From Alloascoidea africana (Eukaryota; Ascomycota; Alloascoideomycetes; Alloascoideales; Alloascoideaceae), in the NCBI GenBank assembly GCA_030581615.1, contig JAKTTT010000016.1:310001-374000 (forward strand): DNA of 64,000 bases, read 5' to 3'. This document shows, piece after piece, positions 32,345 through 42,112 of the stretch (its first letter is position 1; the number at the start of each line of letters is the position of its first letter). The translations under genes were made by a program, and so were the position numbers. The notes below the pieces were generated by a model, which was not told the DNA's origin, did no database searches, and was given only the letters and a program-made list of their open reading frames with translations.

Positions 32345-32786
32345 TCAATTCTCCCTGAGCTTGGCAAGAATCTCGCTATCCCTGAACAACAGATACTCCT
32401 AAAGTAATTTGTTAGTCACCCTTTGTGCATCTTAGTCAAAAAAGTTTCAACATACCTCTTCGCCAACCTTGATTGGGGATCCGCCGAAGTTCGGAATCAA
32501 AACCTGGTCGCCTTCTTGAACAGCAGTTGGGATGGTCTTTCCATCTCTATCGGGCAAGCCAGGTCCGACAGCAATGACAGTGGCCTGGTTCAGTTTCTCG
32601 ACGTTTTTATCGGGAATATAAATTCCGGAAGAGGTCTTGTTAACAGCCTTGATTCTTTGAACAAGAACTCTATCGAAAAGAGGAGCAATAGCTTTGGCAG
32701 ATTTCAAAAGGGTGGCCTGTTCAATTTCGCATACTTTTGTTAGAATTTATCTCAATGAACCTATCACTCCATATTTATCTTACCAT
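32345..32786 (-). CDS. HSP10: Mitochondrial 10-kDa chaperonin HSP10, 3 exons
   Basis: Co-chaperonin capping Hsp60 in the mitochondrial matrix. Minus-strand exons are 32786-32784 (the ATG only), 32716-32456 and 32398-32345, giving 105 residues (yeast 106). ATLLKSAKAIAPLFDRVLVQRI, then the mobile loop NKTSSGIYIP, then EKLNQATVIAVGPG and GDQVLIPNFGGSPIKV, ending YLLFRDSEILAKLREN. The first coding exon consists of the start codon directly followed by a GTAAGA donor; the intron has CTAAC near its end. It shares a 216-bp divergent promoter with UTP10 that contains a perfect heat-shock element. Confidence 0.96.
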
Positions 32787-32882
32787 TGTTAAAAGTGCTT
32801 ATGAAGTTTATGAGTTCAAGTCAAATTCAAGATCTTGTGGAACTTGTGGAGAAAAAAGAAGCCTTTAAAAGACGCCTAGGAG

Positions 32883-32895
32883 GAAAATTCTGGAA
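32883..32895. promoter_or_regulatory. Heat-shock element in HSP10/UTP10 promoter
   Basis: GAA-AA-TTC-TG-GAA is a perfect three-unit inverted GAA array with correct 2-nt gaps, the binding site of trimeric Hsf1. It lies about 97 bp upstream of the HSP10 start codon. HSP10 is heat-inducible in yeasts, so function and site agree. A weaker neighbouring GGAAC-TTGTGGAGAA stretch near 32850 could extend it. Confidence 0.72.
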
Positions 32896-32969
32896 AATCG
32901 GGGTAACCTTGAAGAGGTGTGTGGGTGTTTACCTTTTTTCATTTTGGTGAAAAAAAAAATTAAGAAATT

Positions 32970-32981
32970 TCAGCTCATCTC
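32970..32981 (-). promoter_or_regulatory. PAC-like ribosome-biogenesis box upstream of UTP10
   Basis: The minus strand reads GAGATGAGCTGA, one mismatch from the PAC consensus GCGATGAGMTGA bound by Dot6/Tod6-type factors. It is 21 bp before the UTP10 ATG and next to an A-rich/AAATTT stretch resembling an RRPE. UTP10 is a ribosome-biogenesis gene, which fits. Closeness to the ATG means it may lie in the leader. Confidence 0.4.
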
Positions 32982-33002
32982 TGCGTTTGGTTCCCTTGCA
33001 AA

Positions 33003-36000
33003 ATGTCTTCGTTAGCATCGCAGTTAGCGAGTATTAGACAGTCAAATGTGTCCGTCTTGTCTCGTAAAGAGAGACAGAAGCTGCACAAGGTTTCTCTTAT
33101 TTATGAACCTGATGAAGCAGCCGCTCAGGACTACGACACCATTCATACTGTGAGCTTGGATGCTCTCAGAGATTTAGAAGCTATTGACCCGAGATTTGGA
33201 TCTTTTGAAAACAATTTGTTTTCTGAAACGTCTATATCTGTTGATAGGAGTGTACAAGTAAGTGATTTTTGGTCCGAAAAATGTTATTGAAGTTTATGGC
33301 TAACAGTTTTAGACTATTGAACAAAATGAGCATCTTGATAAAGGTGTCTCTGCCTTTTTGGCATTGGTTGCCCCAAAACTTCATCTTAAGCCTGCTTTGG
33401 TTGCAACAGAATGGCTTGTCAGACGATTTCAAATTCATGTTCAAAATACAGAAGAGTTTTTGTTAACCGCTCTTCCATACTTTGCAACCTCTATATTTGT
33501 TCGGTTTCTAGATGTGGCAGATCTTACGAATGCACCTCTATTTGCTTTTTTGAAACCTTTTAAAGAGAGAGCCGCTAATCCAACAAAGAATATTCTGATA
33601 AAGGCTTTGGCTATCGACCCTCAGTTTTATGAGCTAGTGTCTAGTTTTGTCGTGCGACAAGTGAAAAATAACAGAGACCACAAAGCCCTTTTGGTATTCT
33701 GGTCTTCATTCAGTGTCTGGGTCATCATTTCAATGAAAGAGAAAAATGCCAATGATGACGAGAGTGTAATTGCTAAAATTATGCCCCATATTTCTGCAAT
33801 TCTCAGCGCTGATTCCGACTCCAATGCACAAATTGCAGCATATATGGTTTTGGCTGTATTGAGCTCCCAAACCCGTTTGTCTCGGGAATTGAACAGTGCT
33901 GCAATTGAAAGCGTTACGAAAAATTGGAAAAAGGATTCTGCTAAAAGTGGGCTTGGATGCATTTCCCAATTGATACAGAACCAAGCAGGCATCCCAGAAG
34001 TTTTTTCGGAATCTGTATGGACGTCGATTTCTTCTGTAGAAAGCATTGTCGATGAGCTACTTTCTATGAATGAACAATTCAAAGCCAACAAATTCATATG
34101 TGCTTGGTGTTTGTCACTTCTGGAATATGCGCCTGATCAATTGAACTTGTTCGAGAAGATCATCTCTACAGTCAAGCTCTCAAAAGGGAGACTTTCTCTT
34201 GTAGTGAAAAAGGCAATCATATTAGCCCAAAATTCATCTGAACTTTCAGTTGCCAACCTTAAGCCGAAGTTGGTTACACTATTTAACAAATGGCTTGAAG
34301 ACGAAAAAATAAAACCAATTGTCTTGGAAGCTCTAGAAGTGTTGAATATCAATCTTGAGACTTTAGAACTGGCTCTTCAATCATCGCTGAACATACCTGA
34401 CTCAACAATTAATGAAAGCGCAGATGTCGAGATGGAAGATGTCAATTTGGCACCTGCTGCTGCTCCTGTTTCTGAAAAATTAACTGCAACAAAAAGGAAG
34501 CAATTACTGGATGAAGCAAATAAACTAGAGATGAAATGCAAATCTTTTCTTTCGGTTGAGGCAGACAAAGAATTCTTTGCTTTACTCGATATTTACAGCC
34601 AGCTTGTTGGAAATCAAGCAGATACAAGCAATTTTTTCACTTCAAAACCTTTTTCTGTGGAGATGAATTCCCGTTTGACGTTTTTAGCCAGGGTATTCAC
34701 TACAGCTAGTGCTGCTACGTTGGTGAAGTTAACAGCACTATCAGAGTTTAAGAGCTCTATACGGCGTGTTGATAACAAACTTGGTCTACAAAGCTTTCTT
34801 GTGGCGCTAATATGCGCTCTGTTTGATCCAAACAGAAAGTGTAGGATCTTAACTATTGATATCTTGAGATATTTCAGCAACAACAGTCATATTCCTGAAC
34901 AGAAAAAGAATCAAAAAAAGGCAGAGACTAAAGAATTGTACGGATCAGATTTTCTATATGGTTCGAACATCCAGGAGATATTTTGGATTTCTGCAAAAGA
35001 TACAAAGACTCTAATCGACAACTGCATTCTAAATCATGCAGAGGAAATAGTCATTGACCCATCACATTTTATTTTGGCTTTAAACGAACTTTTTGGTACT
35101 GCCAACTCAAAGAGCGCTAAAGAATTTGCTTCCCTCATTTTTGCCTTTTTGGCGAATCAAATTCTCAATATTGAACTTCCAACACTCAAAGGAACAGTAT
35201 TGAAGATTGTGAATAAAGCTGGAGTAAACACAAAATTGGCTAATTCAAGGTTCAAGGTTCTTGGGTCGATTCTTGATGGCTATCTAAAAGAAAGGAACAC
35301 AAAATGGAGAGAGCTTTGCGAGCGTAACGCTATCAGTTTTGTGGATTTTGATACTGAGGTTATCGATATTATCTCATTCAATGAGAAAGAGCAGGGAGTT
35401 AAGTTCCTTGAGAGCTGTCTTTCGGTAAACGATGAACAACTAAACAGTACTGCGGGCAATAAACTGGTGCAGATTTGGTCAAGCTTGAAACAACATCTCA
35501 AGCTGGCTTTATTCAGATTTCTCGTTAATTTAGCATCCGATGATAAACTTGAGTTTGACGTTTCGGAGGAAGTTTTGATCAAATTGGATATCTCTGTGGA
35601 ATTGTTTATGAGCATTTTGAACGATTTTAAACTGAACCAAAATGACGGCCCTGCAGATGCTCCAAGCCCACATAATGGCCATGTAGTTGCAAAAAGACGC
35701 AGGAGGAGCAGTGCTTCTTCTAGACTCAAATTTAAAGAAGATGGCTCGATAGCTCAAATGGCAAAGACTCATCTTCGCAAGGTAAGCTTAACGCTTGAAC
35801 TTCTTGACAGATTAGCCTCGACAGAGAAGAAGCTATTCAGAGAAACAAAAGATGTCGGGAAATTGGTATCCTTGTTGGGTCAACTTTTTGAAATTCTTGA
35901 AGATACGCTCACTTTAGGCACTGATTCAAATATGCCAATCCTGTATATTCAAGAGATACTTGCCAATTGTATGACTCAATTAGTAGCAGAGCTCAAGAGA

Positions 36001-38646
36001 TCATCCCAAGCTGTTGGAGTTGAGACAGGCACAATTAGGGTTGACATAATTGTGGCTTGTATTAGAGACTCCAATAGTCCGCAGGTTCAAAACAAGTTAC
36101 TGCTATTGATTTCTCAAATTGCTGACGTTGCCCCAGAAAGTGTTTTATTCTCGTTGATGCCTATTTTTACGTTCATGGGTTCTCAGACGCTAAGACAAGA
36201 TGATGCATTTAGCAACTATGTGATTGAGCAAACTATTTTAAAAGTTGTTCCTGCATTGGTAAAGTCGGGCAAGGACAATATCATGGAGGAGGTTGAATTT
36301 CTGTTGAAGAGTTTTATGGTTCCATTTGTCCATATCCCAAGACACAGACGCGTACACCTTTTCACGACCTTGGCAAATACTCTTGGGCCAAACCTAACAG
36401 TTCATAATGTACTGTTCCTTGTGGGTCAAATGTATTGCGAAGCTCAGTCAAAGAACAGGGAGGAGGACAAACGAAAGCTTGTTGAGTTTGGTGAGCTTTT
36501 TACTCGAAACTTTTCCATTGCCTCGCAGGCTCAAAGTCTTTTAGATTACCTCAAATTGTGGCGGATTCTGCCCTTGAAGGCATTCGAAGGAGATTTGACA
36601 AACAACGAACTTGCTTCAAACATTAACAAGAGACAGATTTTCGATAAGCATATTTTTTCAATGAACAATGCAGAGTTGATTAAGTACAAGGTCAGCTTGC
36701 TAAACCTGATTCTTTCCACTATTGTTGGTGGCGATGTTGTGTCAGAGGTCAAGTCTTTAAGATTTAGAGTCGCTGTTTTGTTTGCAGAAGATGACGAAGA
36801 AGACATTCAAAATGTTCTGAATCTGTTCAAGGAAGTGGTAGAAGTCTTACTAACCTGTTTGGATGATGTTAAACTCGCAAATTCAATCGATTCCGAGAAC
36901 AAAGAACAGCGAAAGGTTGTTTCCTCGACCATTTTTGAACTTCTTGGCACTGTTCTGGATCTACTACCAGTGAAAGAGTTTGTTGCTGCATTGAGTGGAC
37001 TACTAGAGACGAAGAAGGTTGAATCTGTCAAAAGGGGGGCTGTAGCTCTCATAAAAAGTAAATTCACGCTTGAAACAACAGAAAATGAGAACGCTGTGGA
37101 AGCTTCGACGGCCATAATTCCAGTTTTGTTGGACATTATCAAGAATATTAGCACAACATCCGCAAAAGGTCACGACGTTTCACTTGTTCAGGTTGCTATC
37201 GACGACTTGGAAGTTATTGTCTCCAAATTTGGCAGTAAACTTGATCAGAAACTACTTACTTCTATTCTGGACCTTTTGGTTGAAGAAGCTGGCATCAAGA
37301 ACTCTCATGGTGAAGTTGTCATCTCTTCGTTTGCCTGTATCGGGGCTATATGCCGAGTTCTTGGAATACGCATAATTGGGTATTTTCCCAAGATCATCCC
37401 TGTGTCGTTCCAGATTTTTAATCAGACTTTGGCTTCAGATAGTAGTGAAGATGAGGCAATGGTTGATGACAATGATAGTGATAACGAAAGCGATGACGAG
37501 GAAAACGAGGAGAAGTTTAGAGCTCAAGAATCTCGAGAGCTTCTACAGACAGCCATTCTGATACTGCTGACTACATTTATTAAACGAATACCGGACTTTA
37601 TGTCATCATCTTTAGAAAAGGTATTGTCTGTTGTTTACAGGTCCTCGGTCGCCGAGAATCTTCAAAGAGTTGTTATTGATGCAATGGTCCATCATATTGA
37701 GCTGAAAGAAGTTATTCCAAGCTTTTCATCGACGTGGAAAGAAGCAGTCAAAAACGGACCTGTTTCTATCGGTCTTTATCTATATGGGTTGGACTCAGCG
37801 ATTGAGATTGTGGACAAGAAGGCGTCAATTGCATTGGCCCCGACTATTGTCAAATTCCTCTTGGAGGCATTTGAACTTCGTGCCAAAAACAGAACCACAA
37901 AACAGTTTGATAATAATGCTTTGAACAGAATTGAAGCCAGTGTTTCCAAGACAGGAATCGAATTTATTGGTAAAATCAACGATAAAGCGTTCCGTTCTTT
38001 ATTTGTCTCAATGTGCAAATGGGCTCTGGATGGTGAGGGCGCTACAGAGAAATTGGATGAGGCAGACAGGCTAATTCCATTCTTTAAATTTTTCTCAAAA
38101 TTACAAGAAAGATTGAAGTCGATTATTACGAGTTACTACTCGTATCTCGTCGACTCTACAGCTTCTATTCTAGATAGAATTGCTTCTGGAGGCTTTCCTT
38201 CTACTTCCGGCATTGTTGTTCTGCGAAGGACAATACTGACATCGCTCAATCTTGCCTTCAGATACGACAATGATGAATTTTGGAACGCCGAGAATAGGTA
38301 CACTGTTATCATGAAAGCTCTGCTTAAACAACTGCCGGTTGTTGAGCCCAATCATTCAAAGCTGCTTATTAGAACCATTGTTTCGTTCGCTGTTACCACT
38401 TCTTCGCAAGAGACCAACATTTTACTTTCCGAAGCTTTGATGAAGCATTTAACTGCAGATTGTTCCTCAGATGAAAAGATTACAACGCTCAGAATACTGA
38501 AATCTATTTTCCAGAAAGAAACAGAAGGCTGGTCGGTTCTGGTAAACTCGCTTATTCCTCTGGTTTCGGAGCTATTGGATGATGGAGATGAAGAGGTTGA
38601 GATGGAGGCAAAACACGGATTGTATCCTTACCTGGTGGACTCATAG
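33003..38646 (+). CDS. UTP10: U3 snoRNP protein UTP10/HEATR1, 2 exons
   Basis: Large HEAT-repeat subunit of the t-UTP complex, required for pre-18S rRNA processing and Pol I transcription in the nucleolus. Exon 1 33003-33257 (MSSLASQLASIRQSNVS), intron 33258-33312, exon 2 33313-38646; 1862 residues (yeast 1769). N-terminal motif FGSFENNLFSETS is diagnostic. A U3snoRNP10-type region follows. A basic cluster KRRRRSSASSRLKFKEDG sits near residue 875, and an acidic stretch (SSEDEAMVDDNDSDNESDDE) near 1460. The C-terminal BP28CT domain covers roughly 1450-1600, and the protein ends EAKHGLYPYLVDS. Divergent from HSP10. Confidence 0.95.
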
Positions 38647-38831
38647 ATTGTATAGATCCTTCTTTTTAATTGACGTATTTGCAATCACCCAGGACCTTAT
38701 AGCTTTGACACCCATACACCTTCCTCTTCCACCACGTAAGCCTCCACCTCATCAAAAGTAAACTCTCATAGTCATCATAGAAGTGGATCAGGAAAGGCGA
38801 TACATACAATTGTCATGGGAATAAATGGGAA

Positions 38832-40249
38832 ATGACTTCATCATCATCAAATCCACTGAAAAATATGATGTCACATAATGACGATAATCCTATACTGCCT
38901 TTAACGACCAATGACCTCTCCACGGCGGAGGAAGAACATAGAAATCTCGAGCCAGACACTGTCACAATCGCACATCAATTGCGTGCAAGTCGAAGTTCGC
39001 AGTCATTACGAACTGGGGGTACGCGGCTGTTTGATGAGTCTTTTGGGGACCGTGGAAGAAGACGAGCTGGTGGCAAGCACAAGAGATTCAAACCGTTTAG
39101 CAGTTCACGAAGATTTAGCATCCCTGTGTTTTTTCGAAGGTACCACACTCTTAAATCAGAATATATTGGACAGCTAGAAGCATGCAAAGCGACTGACATG
39201 GTTTTGCATATATAGATTGCTAAAGCCGCCGACGCTGGACTTTGAGACTGCAATGTGGGAGATATTCTACCTTGTAGTTTCCCCTCGAAGAGTTTATCGA
39301 TCACTATACTATCATGTATGGATTCTATTTCTTTGTTGCTTTGATTCGTTGATACTAACCTTTGCTAAAGAAACGTATGAACAGATTGCTAAAATCAGTC
39401 TGATCTATCTTACTAACTGCAATACTTTGCAGAGACTAAAAATACGTGGGCGCGAGACGATCCGTCTTTCATCATACTTCTCACGGGGTTTCTTACTTTA
39501 TCTGCCATTGCATGGGGATTGGCATACTCACCTGGATTTTTCAGCATTCTGAGGCTGATACTTTACATGGTTGCAGTCGATTTTTTGACTGTTGGAATCG
39601 TCATAGCCACTCTTTGCTGGTTTCTGGCCAATAGATTTTTGAGGCCAGCTGCAAATAACAATGGAAGTCGATTTGGACGCACTACTACAAGGACGGGCCT
39701 TGGCTCCGGCTTGAGAGGATTAATGAGTGCAGGGGGTGTTGAAGGAGCATTGGAATGGGCATACTGCTTTGATATTCATTGCAATTCGTTCTTAATTATA
39801 TGGATATGTTTATATCTGCTTCAGTTCATACTGCTACCAGTTTTGACCTTGAACAACTGGTGAGTTTACTTTTTGCTGTCAGCTTGTTTCAAGCAGTAAA
39901 CTAACTTTTCAAAGGTTTTCACTGTTCATCGGCAACACTTTATACATTGGGGCCATATCCTATTACTTTGTCATCACATTCTACGGATACAATGGTATGT
40001 TTGATTTTCCCTATGAGCAACTGCCGTTGTCAAGTTCTAATTTTAACCAATCTATAGCGATGCCATTCCTTGATCACACAGAGCTGATCTTGTTCCCAAT
40101 CCCAGTTCTAGGCGTATGTGCTCAATACTTCAAGAGTTTTGTTTGTATTTTTTCTTTTACTAATTCCTCAAAATTTGTAGGTTCTCTATCTTGTAAGTCT
40201 TTTTGGCTTCAACATCGCAAAGCATATGGTTGATTTCTACTTCAGTTAG
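38832..40249 (+). CDS. GMH1: UNC50/GMH1 Golgi membrane protein, 7 exons including a 4-nt exon
   Basis: Polytopic Golgi protein of the UNC-50 family, linked to Arf-GEF recruitment and cargo trafficking. Exons 38832-39139, 39216-39315, 39371-39374, 39433-39859, 39915-39994, 40058-40113 and 40181-40249 give 347 residues. The family core is clear: PPTLDFETAMWEIFYLVVSP, then YYH-KQ-TKNTWARDDPSF, several membrane helices (LILYMVAVDFLTVGIVIATL, FIGNTLYIGAISYYFVITFYGY) and the end VLYLVSLFGFNIAKHMVDFYFS. The invariant KQ is supplied only by a 4-nt exon, AAAC, plus the next exon's AG. The first 100 residues are a polar, nonconserved cytosolic extension, and a Gly/Arg/Thr-rich insert sits mid-protein. 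Confidence 0.93.
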
Positions 40250-41797
40250 ATCCTAGAAATATCTGTCGTATAACAGCTTTGGAAGCGCTCAAAAAGACCT
40301 ATAATAGTTTAAAAAAATGTGTAGTATACTTTAAAACAGGAGTGTTCATGCTGTTCTCTTAATCTAGATGATAGTTCTCGTCAAAGAGATTGGTGTGTTC
40401 CCCACCAATTTACCGTTATGTTTTGGAATTTGTGCATTTGTTACTGTTTTCATTTTGCAGAAGAATTTCATGGGGGTGATGTCGTCAGTGGCATTCAGCC
40501 GGGATTTTGTTCATTCACTTGAAGAATTAGGAAAGATTATTGAATGATGCAACTGCGTGCCTTTGCTCTCTATTTAACAATATAAATGAGGAAGGTGGGT
40601 TGCTATGCCCTCCAATACAAAACTATTAGCTTGTACTCGTTTTGCTATGGCAATTTGGAAAGAATGTGAACAAAAAATATTTATTCTACTATAATATCAA
40701 CATCTTTAAAAAGGAGGTAAGCTCTGTTGCTTTAAATGAAGCCATGGCTAAGTGCGGTTGTCTTCTGGTGTCTATCCTAGTTCAAAACGTTTGTTATAGC
40801 TCAGAATCCAAATATTTTGCCTGTTAACAAAGTGAACAAAGCGAATTTTGTCTTTTTCTTACGACATAATGGAATAAAACCAAAATGAAGAGACTGAGCA
40901 AGAAAATGTTGTCGGAGTCCTCGGAAGATGGAGCAGATTAATAATTAGAAGTGTACCAATCTTGGGCTCAACTGGTAGAAATGGATACTTTCTCCTTGTC
41001 TTGCTCAGGTTGTTTCTATTTTACCTCATTTTTCTAGAAGAGTTTATGGAGCTACTTGGATCAAGTTTTTAAATGGATTTCCGAAAGCCTTGAGACCCCA
41101 TAAGTCACATAATGTCACAATCCAAGGCCTTGCGTAAGATAAACCGAGATTAGTATGCTTGAGACTATTTTCTAAGATGAAGCAAATGAAACTATTTTCA
41201 GAAGCTGAATTGGCTCAACCTGGTTACAAAATCACGTTCATGAGATTAAGATTGACACCTGACCCCCAGATGTCAACTTAAAGCCCTAGAAAAAGCCTTA
41301 TAGCCAGGCACTTATCTTCTAAGGCGCCATAGGATTCAAGACACTTACAAAGTAATGGAATAAATATAAATCTACAAGTATATCGTCTATTTAAATTCAA
41401 TATCAGAGTTGAACCATGAAATGATTTAATAGATCTTCAAGTCGGTATGAGCAAATGAGGGTCATTGAACGTAATGCCTCACTAACCAAGTTCACCGCAA
41501 GTGCTAAGCCAATTGAAACAAGCTCCAAAATAACGATAAAGCGCTTGATTCCCACAGCTATGCTGATTCCATAATGATGTAGCAATGATTGTGGTGACCA
41601 GTGATCGTGATTATATTATCTCGAGTTTCTGTGGTGAAGATGACCAGGTGGAGGAGGAACACCACAGTATAAATAGGCATAAAACTTCCCCGTAGTAAAA
41701 GGTAATTGGTCCTATTGTTTAAACAAGGAAAACCATATCGAAAACCGACTTTGCCACTGGAAAGAAAACAACCAAAGCATTATCAAAACACAAAAGG
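40250..41797. other. Intergenic between UNC50 and IF1
   Basis: About 1.5 kb. An open stretch at 40368-40547 could encode a 59-residue peptide with one hydrophobic helix (see findings). The remainder shows no coding frame; the IF1 promoter with a CCAAT-type site is at its right end. Confidence 0.4.
41703..41710. promoter_or_regulatory. HAP2/3/4/5-type CCAAT site upstream of IF1
   Basis: TAATTGGT exactly matches the HAP-complex consensus TNATTGGT, about 88 bp before the ATG of a mitochondrial ATP synthase regulator. HAP control of respiratory genes is established in fungi; the site itself is an 8-mer match only. Confidence 0.42.
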
Positions 41798-42112
41798 ATG
41801 ATTCACCCAAGACTTCCCAGAACATTCATTGGAGTTTCATCTCCTTCCAGAACTCTAGTTCAGAAGATGAATTCACCTCTGAAGAAATACACAACGATAA
41901 GATACTATAGTGATGGAGATCTGGGCTCTTACAGAGGTGAGCAGTTAGGGGACTCCTTCACTGCAATGGCAAGAGCAAAGGAGGACTACTATGTACGCAG
42001 GCACGAACAGGAGAAATTAAACGAGTTGAAAGACTCCTTGAAAAAGAGAAAAGAAAGTACCGAGGATTTTGAGAACAAGATCAAGATGTTAAAAGTCGGC
42101 TATCAACGATGA
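41798..42112 (+). CDS. INH1: Mitochondrial F1F0-ATPase inhibitor (IF1)
   Basis: Small basic protein that blocks ATP hydrolysis by ATP synthase when the proton gradient collapses. Intronless, 104 residues. The first 38 residues form an Arg/Ser/Thr-rich amphipathic mitochondrial presequence ending IRYYSDGD. The inhibitory segment GEQLGDSFTAMARAKEDYYVRRHEQEKL matches the IF1 core, with the conserved Phe, Arg-Ala and Glu-Asp-(F/Y)-(F/Y) positions. A C-terminal coiled coil (LNELKDSLKKRKESTEDFENKIKML) is typical. STF1 is a paralogue in some yeasts and cannot be excluded. Confidence 0.92.
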   Translation: MIHPRLPRTFIGVSSPSRTLVQKMNSPLKKYTTIRYYSDGDLGSYRGEQLGDSFTAMARAKEDYYVRRHEQEKLNELKDSLKKRKESTEDFENKIKMLKVGYQR

